This document shows, piece after piece, positions 8,364-16,290 of a stretch of DNA of 64,000 nucleotides. A model generated the notes under the pieces. That model searched no databases and was not told the DNA's origin. It saw only the letters and a list, made by a program, of their open reading frames with translations. The number at the start of each line of letters is the position of its first letter. The stretch's first letter is position 1. A program made the translations under genes and the position numbers. Origin of the DNA: Bacillota bacterium (lineage in GTDB: Bacteria > Bacillota > Bacilli > Paenibacillales > NBRC-103111); the NCBI GenBank assembly GCA_023386955.1, contig JAEWIS010000030.1, forward strand, positions 1 through 64,000, in the 5' to 3' direction.

Positions 8364-8378
8364 TTGGGAGGAAGCCGG

Positions 8379-9206
8379 ATGGACGGAAGAGATTGGAGCA
8401 AGTTTTTGCTCCCGTACGAGCAGTCGGTGGAGGAGCTGAAGGTCAAGTTCAAGCTTCTACGGACAGAGCTCAAGTCCCGGGAGGAATATTCGCCTATTGA
8501 GTTCGTGACAGGGCGGGTGAAGAAAATATCGAGTATTCTGGCCAAGGCCAAAAAGCTGAGCGTGCCCATGGACCAGCTGGAAACGGGCATCGAGGATATT
8601 GCGGGTATCCGCATCATGTGCCAGTTCGAAGAGGATATTGAGCGGCTGGCGGAGCTGATCGCAGACCGCAAGGATCTGAAGGTGCTGTATTGCAAGGACT
8701 ATATCCGCAACAAGAAGGAAAGCGGGTACCGCAGCTACCATATTATTGTGGAATATCCGGTGCAAACCTCATTGGGGATGAAGAATATACTGGCCGAAGT
8801 CCAGCTGCGTACGCTGGCGATGAATTTTTGGGCCACCATCGAGCATTCCCTCAATTACAAATATCATGGCATTATTCCCGCGGATATCAGCGGGCGGTTA
8901 TCGAAAGCGGCTGAAGCGGCTTACCGGCTGGATAAGGAAATGTCCAGCATCCGGGATGAAATTGTGGAATCCCAGAAGCTGTTTGAGGACCATTCCATTC
9001 TGGTGTCCAAGATTCTGAATATGATCCAGGTGCTGTACTTCTACCGCAAGGGCAAGGAAGCGGCGGAATTTCAGCGCAGGCTTGAGGAAATCTGGGAGTC
9101 CAACGAGCTGTCCAAGCTGTACGGACTGGCGGACGAGGTGGAGAAGGCTGTGATCAAGGCAAGAGAGGCCTTTAAGACCAAGCCCGAAGGGGAACAAGGA
9201 TCATGA
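8379..9206 (+). CDS. relQ: Small alarmone synthetase, RelQ/YjbM-like GTP pyrophosphokinase
   Basis: 275 aa. It contains a synthetase-only RelA/SpoT domain without the HD hydrolase domain: EYSPIEFVTGRVKKISSI, ETGIEDIAGIRIMCQFEEDI, KDYIRNKKESGYRSYHI and VEVQ-type AEVQLRTLAMNFWATIEH (catalytic Glu). It makes (p)ppGpp from GTP/GDP and ATP. At 275 aa it is longer than the roughly 210-aa Bacillus RelQ, with a longer C-terminal helical tail of the kind used for tetramer contacts. The start at 8379 is chosen because GGGAGGAA precedes it; the frame upstream simply reads through the hairpin repeats. It overlaps the next gene by four bases. Confidence 0.88.
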   Translation: MDGRDWSKFLLPYEQSVEELKVKFKLLRTELKSREEYSPIEFVTGRVKKISSILAKAKKLSVPMDQLETGIEDIAGIRIMCQFEEDIERLAELIADRKDLKVLYCKDYIRNKKESGYRSYHIIVEYPVQTSLGMKNILAEVQLRTLAMNFWATIEHSLNYKYHGIIPADISGRLSKAAEAAYRLDKEMSSIRDEIVESQKLFEDHSILVSKILNMIQVLYFYRKGKEAAEFQRRLEEIWESNELSKLYGLADEVEKAVIKAREAFKTKPEGEQGS

Positions 9207-9616
9207 GGGGCTACGAGGAGCTGTATGTGGCCTTCATCTATTACTTCAATATCGAACGCGACTATTTCGAATGTCATGAGGTGATGGAGGCGCTGTGGCT
9301 GGAGGAGGGGCGCAATCCCATTTTCCAGGGACTGCTGCAGCTTGCAGTGGGGCTGTATCATCACCGCAACGGCAATGTCAGCGGCTCGATCAAGCTGTTC
9401 TCCCAGGGCATCGCCAAGCTGGAAGCACAGCCTGACATTCTTCACGGCATCAGGCTGCAGAAGCTTGTAGAGGATGCAAGGGTATACGTGGAGAAGCTGA
9501 ACCGGCTGGAGGAGGAGCCCTTCGAATTCTATGATCTGGATATCGAGGTTACCGATCCGGTGCTGGAAGATTTGGTGGAGGAAATGAAGCTGAATCCGCC
9601 CGAAAAAGAAGAATAG
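9203..9616 (+). CDS. DUF309 domain protein
   Basis: 137-aa helical protein with the DUF309 signature near the N-terminus (YFECHEVMEALWLEE, about residues 20-34) and LLQLAVGLYHHRNGN. The family is small and cytosolic, with unknown function. The ATGA overlap with the alarmone synthetase implies translational coupling. A rho-independent terminator follows directly, so the two genes form one short operon. Confidence 0.88.
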   Translation: MRGYEELYVAFIYYFNIERDYFECHEVMEALWLEEGRNPIFQGLLQLAVGLYHHRNGNVSGSIKLFSQGIAKLEAQPDILHGIRLQKLVEDARVYVEKLNRLEEEPFEFYDLDIEVTDPVLEDLVEEMKLNPPEKEE

Positions 9617-9652
9617 CACGGCTGCCCTGTTTGCGGGGCGGCCGTTTTTTGG
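9617..9652 (+). terminator. Terminator after the DUF309 gene
   Basis: The GC-rich stem ACGGCTGCCC / GGGGCGGCCGT is followed by TTTTTT, directly after the stop codon at 9616. Confidence 0.85.
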
Positions 9653-9665
9653 CTGTGCGGGGGCA

Positions 9666-9754
9666 AATAGCGTCCCCTGCTTCGGTTAGAATCAGATTCG
9701 TTAGGATCGGGAATATAGCCAAATTGGCAAAATAGCGTGGCTAAGATTCGTTAG
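9666..9754. repeat. Two reverse dyad words, copy E (degenerate)
   Basis: Two words of the reverse type, AATAGCG...CGGTTAG at 9666-9689 and AATAGCG...CGTTAG at 9731-9754, have centres 65 nt apart. A further AGATTCGTTAGG lies exactly 50 nt before its twin in the second word. The site sits between convergent genes. It looks like a decayed half of the four-word cassette. Confidence 0.5.
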
Positions 9755-9841
9755 GGTCACCCATGGCTCAACGAGCCATCGCCAGAAGCGAAAACCCAGA
9801 TTCAATCGGCAGCGTGCTCCCAGCGGCAGCGGCCAGCACAC

Positions 9842-9899
9842 AAAAAAACACCGGACCGCCAGAGAGGGTAAAACGCCTCTGTCAGGTATCCGGTGTTTG
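9842..9899 (-). terminator. Terminator of the thioredoxin-like gene
   Basis: A long two-part stem (AACACCGGA / TCCGGTGTT with inner AGAGAGG / CCTCTGT) is followed, in minus orientation, by a run of T residues. It lies just past the stop codon at 9905. Confidence 0.85.
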
Positions 9900-9904
9900 T
9901 CATT

Positions 9905-10408
9905 TTACGAGCCTTTGTATTTGTTGAGGAAGGCCTTAAACTTTTCGTAGGACTCGGCAGACGGTTTGTTCTTTTCCATGGAGAAGCCGCCTTCAATGCG
10001 GTCCACCTCCTGGCCGTCCTTGTAATAAACCAAAGTAGGGGTGTATTGCAGCTTGTAATCCGACCAGCCCTGCGTAAATTCCAGCACATTGTACATCTTC
10101 ATATCCACACCCAGTTCCTTGGTCAGCGGTACTAAATGAGGGGTGGTAGCGACACAGTGGACGCAGGTGGGGGAGAAGAAGTAGACGAACAAACTGGCTT
10201 TATCGGCCAGCTTCTGGGTCAGGTCAGCGGGCAATATGATGTTCTGGTAATTGGGATTGTCCAGCTGCTTGACGGTCATGGAGTTCAACTGGGATGCAGG
10301 GACACCATAAACATTGTTGTCCTTGGCCTTGAGGGAAGCTTTATTGACGAAGAACAGGATAACAAACGCACCAAGAATAATACCCAGAAATATAATCATC
10401 TTCTTCAA
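9905..10408 (-). CDS. Membrane-anchored thioredoxin-like protein
   Basis: 167 aa: an N-terminal membrane anchor (MIIFLGIILGAFVILFFV), then an extracytoplasmic thioredoxin fold with the redox pair in FFSPTCVHCVATTPH and a cis-proline segment YTPTLVYYKDG. It probably oxidises, reduces or isomerises disulfides outside the membrane. The start codon is TTG at 10406-10408, with GAGGAGG upstream in the right place. The divergent neighbour is an rRNA methyltransferase; no DsbB-like partner is visible, so the direction of electron flow is unknown. Confidence 0.85.
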   Translation of the reverse strand: MKKMIIFLGIILGAFVILFFVNKASLKAKDNNVYGVPASQLNSMTVKQLDNPNYQNIILPADLTQKLADKASLFVYFFSPTCVHCVATTPHLVPLTKELGVDMKMYNVLEFTQGWSDYKLQYTPTLVYYKDGQEVDRIEGGFSMEKNKPSAESYEKFKAFLNKYKGS

Positions 10409-10449
10409 TGTTTACGCGCCTCCTCTGCAAGGTTCCTTTGGTCAAGTTA

Positions 10450-10477
10450 TTGACTCTTATTCTTGGTATAGTATAGC
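10450..10477 (+). promoter_or_regulatory. Candidate promoter of the rRNA methyltransferase gene
   Basis: TTGACT at 10450-10455 and TATAGC at 10472-10477 with a 16-nt spacer, 64 bp upstream of the methyltransferase ATG. The AT-rich stretch could also serve the divergent thioredoxin-like gene. Confidence 0.45.
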
Positions 10478-10541
10478 ATAGAACCATTCGGGGTTGGCAA
10501 ATGAAAGCGGGCTTCCTTTTTAAAGAAAAGAGTGAGATGAG

Positions 10542-12014
10542 ATGGACAACCATTTACCGGAAGCGTTCCGCATGAAGATGCGCCTCCTGTTGGGGGAAGA
10601 GGAGTACCAGGCGTACCTGGCCTCGTTCGGCCAAGAGCGGTATTACGGTCTGCGGAGCAATCCGCTGAAGCTGGCGGCGGAGGAGCTCCTGGAGCTGGCG
10701 CCCTATAGACTTGCGCCTGTTCCGTGGTGCCCGACGGGCTATTATTATGAAGAAAGCGCAAGGCCGGGCAAACATCCCTACTACCATGCCGGGATGTACT
10801 ATATCCAGGAGCCCAGCGCCATGATTCCGGCAGAGCTTCTGGACGTGCAGCCGGGAGACCGGGTGCTGGACCTGTGTGCCGCTCCCGGAGGCAAAACCAC
10901 CCAGCTGGCAGGCAAGCTGCAGGGCCAGGGATGGCTTGTCGCCAATGACAACAGCCTGGACCGGGTGAAGGCATTAACGAAAAATGTGGAGCTGGCAGGC
11001 ATCCGCAATGCCATGGTGACCCATGAAACGCCGGACCGGCTGGCGGCGCGTTGGCCGGAGGCCTTCAATAAAATTCTGGTGGATGCCCCTTGTTCCGGGG
11101 AAGGCATGTTCCGCAAGGATGAGGATATGATCCGCCAATGGGAGAAACACTCCGTCGCTGTCTGTATGGGCATGCAGGCGGAGATTCTGCGGGACGCGGC
11201 GGCGATGCTGGCTCCGGGAGGGCGTTTGGTGTACTCCACCTGCACCTTTTCCCCGGAGGAAAATGAAAGTATGATCGCTGAGTTCCTGCGGCAGCATACC
11301 GGCTTCCGTGTGGTGCCTGCTCCGGCGGCTCACGGTTTTGTTCCCGGGCGGCCGGATTGGGCGGCGCAAACCAGAGGCGCGGACACGCCTGATGAGGCAG
11401 AGGAGCAAACGGCCGGTGCTGTGCGGCTGTGGCCCCACCGGATTAAGGGGGAGGGGCATTTTGCCGTAGTCCTGGAAAAGGACGCTACTCCCGTTGCCTC
11501 GGAACCGGAACCGGTCCGTCTGGAAAGCAAACCTGCGAAGGGGCGCAAGGGCTCCGCACCTGCCCGGACAACAGCGCCGGATTTGACTCCTTGGGAGCAA
11601 TTCGTCAAGGATAACTTGACGCAGCCGCTGCCGGGAACGCCGGTTATGTTCGGGGAGCGGTTATATTTGGCCGCAGCCGGAAGTCCGCCTGTGGCGGAGC
11701 TAAAGATCTACCGGCCCGGCTGGTATGCTGGTGAGCTGAAGCGCGGGCGCTTCGAACCCTCCCATGCTCTGGCTATGGGATTAAGCCGCGGTGATGCCCG
11801 GAGGGTATTAGCTTTGCCCCAGGACTCGTCCCGGGTGATCCGCTACCTAAAGGGAGAAACCCTGGAGGTGGAGGAGGCGGAGCTGGAATGCTCCGGCGGC
11901 GTCTCCTCCAAGGGTTATGTGCTGGTATGTGTGGACCGGTTCCCTCTGGGCTGGGGCAAATGGAACCAGGGGATGCTGAAGAATGAATATCCTGCAGGAT
12001 GGAGATGGGTATAG
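10542..12014 (+). CDS. rsmF: RsmF/RsmB-family 16S rRNA (cytosine-C5) methyltransferase, copy 1
   Basis: 490 aa. An N-terminal RNA-binding segment is followed by a Rossmann methyltransferase with the SAM motif LDLCAAPGGKTTQLA, the motif IV cysteine in VDAPCSGEGMFRKDED and the catalytic motif VI YSTCTFSPEENE. A C-terminal PUA-like part (about 370-490) has LKRGRFEPSHALAMGL. The order fits RsmF-like (NOL1/NOP2/Sun) enzymes of Firmicutes that modify 16S rRNA. A second, more diverged copy lies at 16291-17667. The stop overlaps the pseudouridine synthase start, giving an rRNA-modification operon. Confidence 0.88.
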   Translation: MDNHLPEAFRMKMRLLLGEEEYQAYLASFGQERYYGLRSNPLKLAAEELLELAPYRLAPVPWCPTGYYYEESARPGKHPYYHAGMYYIQEPSAMIPAELLDVQPGDRVLDLCAAPGGKTTQLAGKLQGQGWLVANDNSLDRVKALTKNVELAGIRNAMVTHETPDRLAARWPEAFNKILVDAPCSGEGMFRKDEDMIRQWEKHSVAVCMGMQAEILRDAAAMLAPGGRLVYSTCTFSPEENESMIAEFLRQHTGFRVVPAPAAHGFVPGRPDWAAQTRGADTPDEAEEQTAGAVRLWPHRIKGEGHFAVVLEKDATPVASEPEPVRLESKPAKGRKGSAPARTTAPDLTPWEQFVKDNLTQPLPGTPVMFGERLYLAAAGSPPVAELKIYRPGWYAGELKRGRFEPSHALAMGLSRGDARRVLALPQDSSRVIRYLKGETLEVEEAELECSGGVSSKGYVLVCVDRFPLGWGKWNQGMLKNEYPAGWRWV

Positions 12015-12748
12015 TGAAACAAACCATGCGGCTGGACAAGCTTCTGGCCCATTCCGGCTACGGGACGAGAAGCGAAATCAAGCTTCTGGTTAAGCGCGGC
12101 GGGGTTCAGGTCAACGGCAAGAAAGCCAAGGACAGCGGGCAGCAGGTTAATCCGGAGCAGGATGAGGTTTTGGTGGACGGAGAAAAGGTGGTTTACCGGG
12201 AATTCGTATACCTGATGCTGCACAAGCCTCCCGGCTATGTCTCCGCAACGGAGGACACCCGTGATCCTACTGTGCTGGATCTTATCGGCGGGGAATACAG
12301 CCATTTTGATTTATTTCCGGTAGGCAGGCTGGATAAGGATACAGAGGGTTTGCTTCTGCTGACCAATGACGGCAAGCTGGCCCACGAGCTGCTTTCGCCC
12401 AAGAAGCATGTCCCGAAAACCTACTTCGCCCGGGTATCCGGCGGCCCGGTAGGCGCGGAGGATGCTGAGGCCTTCCGTGAAGGTGTCCGGCTGGACGACG
12501 GCTATGTCACCCTGCCCGCCCAATTGAACATTCTCGAGCCCGGTGGTGCAGGGACAGAGGCGCGGATCGAGCTGACCATTATGGAGGGGAAATTCCATCA
12601 GGTTAAGCGTATGTTCGAGGCTGTGGACAAGAAGGTCGTCTATCTGAAGCGGATCAGCATGGGCTCCCTCTCGTTGGACCACACCTTGGCGTTGGGCGCT
12701 TACCGGGAGCTGACGGAGGAAGAGCTTACGGGCTTGAGACCGGAATAG
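12014..12748 (+). CDS. rsuA: RsuA-family 16S rRNA pseudouridine synthase
   Basis: About 244 aa. An N-terminal S4 RNA-binding domain (MRLDKLLAHSGYGTRSEIK) is followed by the synthase domain with LHKPPGYVSAT, the catalytic Asp in VGRLDKDTEGLLLLTNDG and EGKFHQVKRMF. Such enzymes isomerise a uridine in 16S rRNA (U516 in E. coli numbering). The start is uncertain: GTG at 12014 has GGAG nine bases upstream and overlaps the preceding TAG, while ATGs at 11999 and 12005 are in the same frame but poorly spaced. Confidence 0.85.
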   Translation: MKQTMRLDKLLAHSGYGTRSEIKLLVKRGGVQVNGKKAKDSGQQVNPEQDEVLVDGEKVVYREFVYLMLHKPPGYVSATEDTRDPTVLDLIGGEYSHFDLFPVGRLDKDTEGLLLLTNDGKLAHELLSPKKHVPKTYFARVSGGPVGAEDAEAFREGVRLDDGYVTLPAQLNILEPGGAGTEARIELTIMEGKFHQVKRMFEAVDKKVVYLKRISMGSLSLDHTLALGAYRELTEEELTGLRPE

Positions 12749-12817
12749 AAAAATTGTCCCATTTTAAGAAAAAGGGAAGGTGTCGTACTTATAGGCATAC
12801 ATCCCACAGGAGGAGAG

Positions 12818-13627
12818 ATGCGAAAGATGGATCAGCCTTACCGCTTGATTGCCCTTGACGTAGACGGCACCCTGTTGAATGATGAGCATCAGCTGACCGA
12901 TGGTACCAAGGAGGCCGTCCGGCTCGCCCATGAGGCCGGGGCCACCATTGTGCTGTGCACCGGAAGAGGGCCCAGCAATTCCTTTTATCTAATGGAGGAG
13001 CTTGGCTTCCAGGGAGTCCTGATTGCCCATAACGGCGCCGCTACGGTGATGTCGGAGGACAAGCGCCTGATTCACAGCTTCGCTTACCACATGCATGATT
13101 TGGCGGGTCTTGTGGAGTATTGCCGCAGCACCGGCATCCATTATGATGCCAACACCGCCTTCGAGATGTATATTGACCGGATTACCCCCCGGGAGCAGGA
13201 TATGTATGTGAAGTACGGCATCCGCCCCAACCGGGTGGAGGATGTGGTGTTGCTGCAGGAGCCAGTCCAAAAATTCACCATGTTCGGCACCATGGAGCAA
13301 ATGGACCGGCTGGAGGCGGAATGGCCGCAGATTGGTTGTGAGATGTCTCCTATCCGCAGCGGAGATTTCTTCGTGGATGTGATGCATCCCGAAGCAACCA
13401 AGGGAAACGCGTTGAGGAAGCTGGCGGAAAGCCTGGCTGTCCCCCGGGAGCAGGTGCTGGCCGTAGGCAATTATTATAATGATATCGCCATGCTGGAATT
13501 CGCCGGCTTGGGCATTGCCGTAGCCAACTCACCGTCTAAGGTAAAAGAGGCTGCTGACCTTGTAACGGTCTCCAATAATGAGGAGGCAGTGCGCCGCATT
13601 CTTGAAGAATATGTGCTGGGAAATTAG
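12818..13627 (+). CDS. Cof-type HAD phosphatase
   Basis: 269 aa. HAD motif I is at about residues 14-20 (ALDVDGTLLND), motif II in LCTGRGPS, motif III Lys in PEATKGNAL and motif IV in AVGNYYNDIAML. The large type-IIB cap between motifs II and III places it with YkrA/YitU-like hydrolases of Bacillus, which dephosphorylate sugar phosphates or cofactors such as FMN or PLP. The exact substrate cannot be told. AGGAGGAGAG precedes the ATG, and a terminator follows. Confidence 0.88.
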   Translation: MRKMDQPYRLIALDVDGTLLNDEHQLTDGTKEAVRLAHEAGATIVLCTGRGPSNSFYLMEELGFQGVLIAHNGAATVMSEDKRLIHSFAYHMHDLAGLVEYCRSTGIHYDANTAFEMYIDRITPREQDMYVKYGIRPNRVEDVVLLQEPVQKFTMFGTMEQMDRLEAEWPQIGCEMSPIRSGDFFVDVMHPEATKGNALRKLAESLAVPREQVLAVGNYYNDIAMLEFAGLGIAVANSPSKVKEAADLVTVSNNEEAVRRILEEYVLGN

Positions 13628-13666
13628 ATAAACGGCACCCTTCGGGAGCGCTTCCAATACATACAA

Positions 13667-13703
13667 AAAAGAACGCCTTCCTGGGGGAATGGCGTTCTTT
13701 TTT
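13667..13703. terminator. Bidirectional terminator
   Basis: The perfect stem AAGAACGCC / GGCGTTCTT has an A-run before it and a T-run after it. It separates the HAD gene from the convergent sporulation peptide gene. Confidence 0.85.
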
Positions 13704-13819
13704 GGCGCTGCACAGACGGGTTTGACAGGCAAGGACCATCTCGTCCGCACAGGCGCCTCCTTTTTGGGGAAGGCAATTTCCGTAAGCTGTCAGAGACTCA
13801 TCGGATTAACCCAGCCGGA

Positions 13820-13912
13820 TTAGTAGATGAACGGACGGGAAACGATGACCAGAAGAATGAAGAGAACCAGGATAACACCTGTAGTTGTGAAGCCGCCGCC
13901 TACTGCGCTCAT
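13820..13912 (-). CDS. YjcZ-type 30-aa sporulation membrane peptide
   Basis: A 30-residue product: MSAVGGGFTTTG, then the hydrophobic core VILVLFILLVIVSR and the terminal FIY. Length, Gly-rich head, ILVLFILLVIV core and aromatic C-terminus match the YjcZ family of tiny spore-associated membrane proteins. CTAGGAGGAATCATC gives an ideal ribosome site. The gene supports an endospore-forming Firmicute host. It lies alone between convergent and divergent neighbours. Confidence 0.85.
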   Translation of the reverse strand: MSAVGGGFTTTGVILVLFILLVIVSRPFIY

Positions 13913-14137
13913 GATGATTCCTCCTAGGGTTAATGTACCGACTGTATTGGTTCATTTGCGATCATTGCGCGGTCTTGGCAGGATTCGTATCTCTTATTCC
14001 CTGATGTCTGTCGGTCTAATGTATCATATGCGCAGGGAACTCCGCCGTCTTAGACGTTTGCCCGGGTGAATAGAAATTGGGCAGTGTAGGCATTCTTTAA
14101 TGGAGGAATACCGATAACGAGCTGGAGGCGATGCTCC

Positions 14138-15226
14138 ATGGCAGAAGTGGTGCTCAGGCCGGATCTGAAAACGGCGGGCGGAGAAGTCAGTGATATTGTA
14201 GTGAACGGCCGTTTTGCCGGGACCCTGATGCTGGTCTACCGGGAGGGGGACAGGCTTTCCGGCGCCGTGCAGCTGGAGACGGATCATCTGGACGGAAGGG
14301 AAGCCGAGCAGGTCAACCTGTTTGTGGACCGCCATATCCGGGATCTGGCCGGTGCTTTGGACATAGAGGATTATGAAGCTGTCGTTACGATGGGCAGCTA
14401 TCATCACATTCTGTCCGGAGATACCTGGCAGAGGGAAACGGAAGAGCCTATTCATCTGTATGAGGATGAGCCTGAGGTGATTTGGGTATCCGATGACGAG
14501 GACGGGTTGGGCGATTGGGATATCTATGAGCCGGAAACCTTCCGGATGGACGATGCGGAAATGGGTTATGCGGATGAGGATGACAATGAAGAGAACCCGG
14601 TCTTCTACGAGCTTGTCCCCACCCGGACTGCAGCAAGTCAATCGGAGTATCATGTCTATGATGAAGGCCGGGAGTGGGTGGCGGAGCTGATTATCCGTGA
14701 GACCGGAGGCGGGCTTGTGGCCGATGTGCATTGGATGTTCGATCCGGAAACCGAGGAGATGGACACCTTGGCCGACTACATTGCCGATGAGCTGGAGGAC
14801 CGTGTGCTAGATGGATTCCGGCTGAACCACCGGTATGAAGGAACGATTCTGGAGACTGCGGATTATGCCCAGGAGGATCTGACGGATAACGCGGATTTCA
14901 CCGGAAGCAATGCAGGCCAAAGAACCGAACAGGACTACCGTGTCACTCTAGCCCGGGACGATCAGGATATGCTGACGTATGAAATTTACGACCGCTACAA
15001 AACCCATCCTATAGGCACCGCCACAGTAGACATCAGCCGCAAGCAGCTGTCCGGCTTTATCGACTTCCGGGATTCTTCCGTTCAGTCCGTTGAGCGGGAG
15101 CGGATCGCTGCCCTGATTATGCAGGAGCTGGATAAAGAGAAGAACTATAACCGGATCAGCTTCACCATGCTTGCCCGGAACAAGCCAATTGATGAAGTGG
15201 TGTTCGAAAACGAGCCGTTTCATTAA
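14138..15226 (+). CDS. Highly acidic protein of unknown function
   Basis: 362 aa with no signal peptide or membrane helix and an extreme excess of Asp and Glu, densest in about residues 105-160 (YEDEPEVIWVSDDEDG, MGYADEDDNEEN). Two segments resemble each other in layout: an N-terminal one with FVDRHIRDLAGALDIEDYE and a later one with DTLADYIADELEDRVLDG. This suggests an internal duplication of an alpha/beta module. I do not recognise the family. GGAGGCGATGCTCC before the ATG supports the start, and a terminator follows. Confidence 0.7.
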   Translation: MAEVVLRPDLKTAGGEVSDIVVNGRFAGTLMLVYREGDRLSGAVQLETDHLDGREAEQVNLFVDRHIRDLAGALDIEDYEAVVTMGSYHHILSGDTWQRETEEPIHLYEDEPEVIWVSDDEDGLGDWDIYEPETFRMDDAEMGYADEDDNEENPVFYELVPTRTAASQSEYHVYDEGREWVAELIIRETGGGLVADVHWMFDPETEEMDTLADYIADELEDRVLDGFRLNHRYEGTILETADYAQEDLTDNADFTGSNAGQRTEQDYRVTLARDDQDMLTYEIYDRYKTHPIGTATVDISRKQLSGFIDFRDSSVQSVERERIAALIMQELDKEKNYNRISFTMLARNKPIDEVVFENEPFH

Positions 15227-15270
15227 AAAAAGCCGCGGTGCTTCCTACCGGAAGCGGTCCGCGGCTTTTG
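15227..15270. terminator. Bidirectional terminator between convergent genes
   Basis: AAAAGCCGCGG and CCGCGGCTTTT flank an inner GCTTCC / GGAAGC stem, immediately after the acidic-protein stop and before the end of the cell-wall hydrolase gene. Confidence 0.88.
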
Positions 15271-15288
15271 CTTATAGAGTGGATGGAA

Positions 15289-16110
15289 TTATTTATTCAG
15301 CTTCAGAATCTGGCCGGGATAAATGTCGGCTGTAGACAGGCCGTTGTAACCCTTCAGCATATCCACCGTCACGGAGAGCTTTTGGCTGATGCTCCAGAGG
15401 GTATCCCCGCTTTGTACGGTATACCGGGGCATTTCCTTAGAGGCATCCCCCATAAGAAGATCCGGGTTGGAAATGTACAGCTGCGCTCCCGGCATCAGTG
15501 CATCGTTTTTGACGGATTTCCAGTTCCATGTGCGAAGACTATTCAGGGAAATGCCGGTCGTCTGGCTGATTTTCCACATGGTATCGCCGCTTTGGACGGT
15601 GTAGGTCATTGGAATGACTCTCTTCACAGCCATAAACCGGTTTTGCCAATACGGTGTGGACAATGAGGTGATGGTCACACCTTTGCTCGCCGATGCGTGC
15701 AGCATTTGGTTATTGCCCAGGTATATCCCCACGTGGCCCGCTCTGTCCGGATAGGTGGTATCCCGGAAGAACAGAAGGTCTCCCGGCTGGGCTGTAGCCA
15801 TGGTAACCGCAAAACCTTCTTTCATCTGGTCATTGGAGGAGCGCGGCAGATTGATGCCGTTCTCGATAAAGGCCCGGAAGGTAAAGGAGGAGCAGTCAAA
15901 GTTGTTGGTTTGGGACGGGTCTGCACCATACAGATAGGGTGTTCCCAGGTATTTGCTGCCGGAAGCAATAATCTTATCGGCAACAGTGGTTTTGGCCGAA
16001 ACGGCGGCAGTGGCAGAGACGGATTCGGTAGCGGCAAAAGCATGAGCCGGAGCCAGGGCGCCGAAAAGAAGGACAACGCCTAGGGCAGTCTGCTGAAGTC
16101 GTTTATTCAT
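15289..16110 (-). CDS. Secreted NlpC/P60 endopeptidase with two LysM domains
   Basis: 273 aa. A signal peptide ends at about residue 26 (APAHAFA). The NlpC/P60 domain follows (about 45-160), with the catalytic Cys in NNFDCSSFTFRAF and His in AGHVGIYLGNNQMLHA. Two LysM repeats follow: YTVQSGDTMWKISQTTGI and YTVQSGDTLWSISQKLSV. It cleaves D-Glu to diamino-acid bonds of peptidoglycan stems, like CwlS/LytE-type autolysins, but here the catalytic domain precedes the LysM repeats, the reverse of LytE. Confidence 0.88.
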   Translation of the reverse strand: MNKRLQQTALGVVLLFGALAPAHAFAATESVSATAAVSAKTTVADKIIASGSKYLGTPYLYGADPSQTNNFDCSSFTFRAFIENGINLPRSSNDQMKEGFAVTMATAQPGDLLFFRDTTYPDRAGHVGIYLGNNQMLHASASKGVTITSLSTPYWQNRFMAVKRVIPMTYTVQSGDTMWKISQTTGISLNSLRTWNWKSVKNDALMPGAQLYISNPDLLMGDASKEMPRYTVQSGDTLWSISQKLSVTVDMLKGYNGLSTADIYPGQILKLNK

Positions 16111-16290
16111 AATCCGATTCCTCCCTTGTTGGACTGGCTTCTCGCCGGTAGACCCAGTATAAGGGGGGGAATGCCCAGGAACAACGCATAAATTATGGAA
16201 TCCCTTATGCCGCTGCCTGATATTGGTTAAGGAAATTGCGAAAGGGTAAAAATCCTTACGTGCATCAAAAGGCGGGTGGACTCCGTCAGT

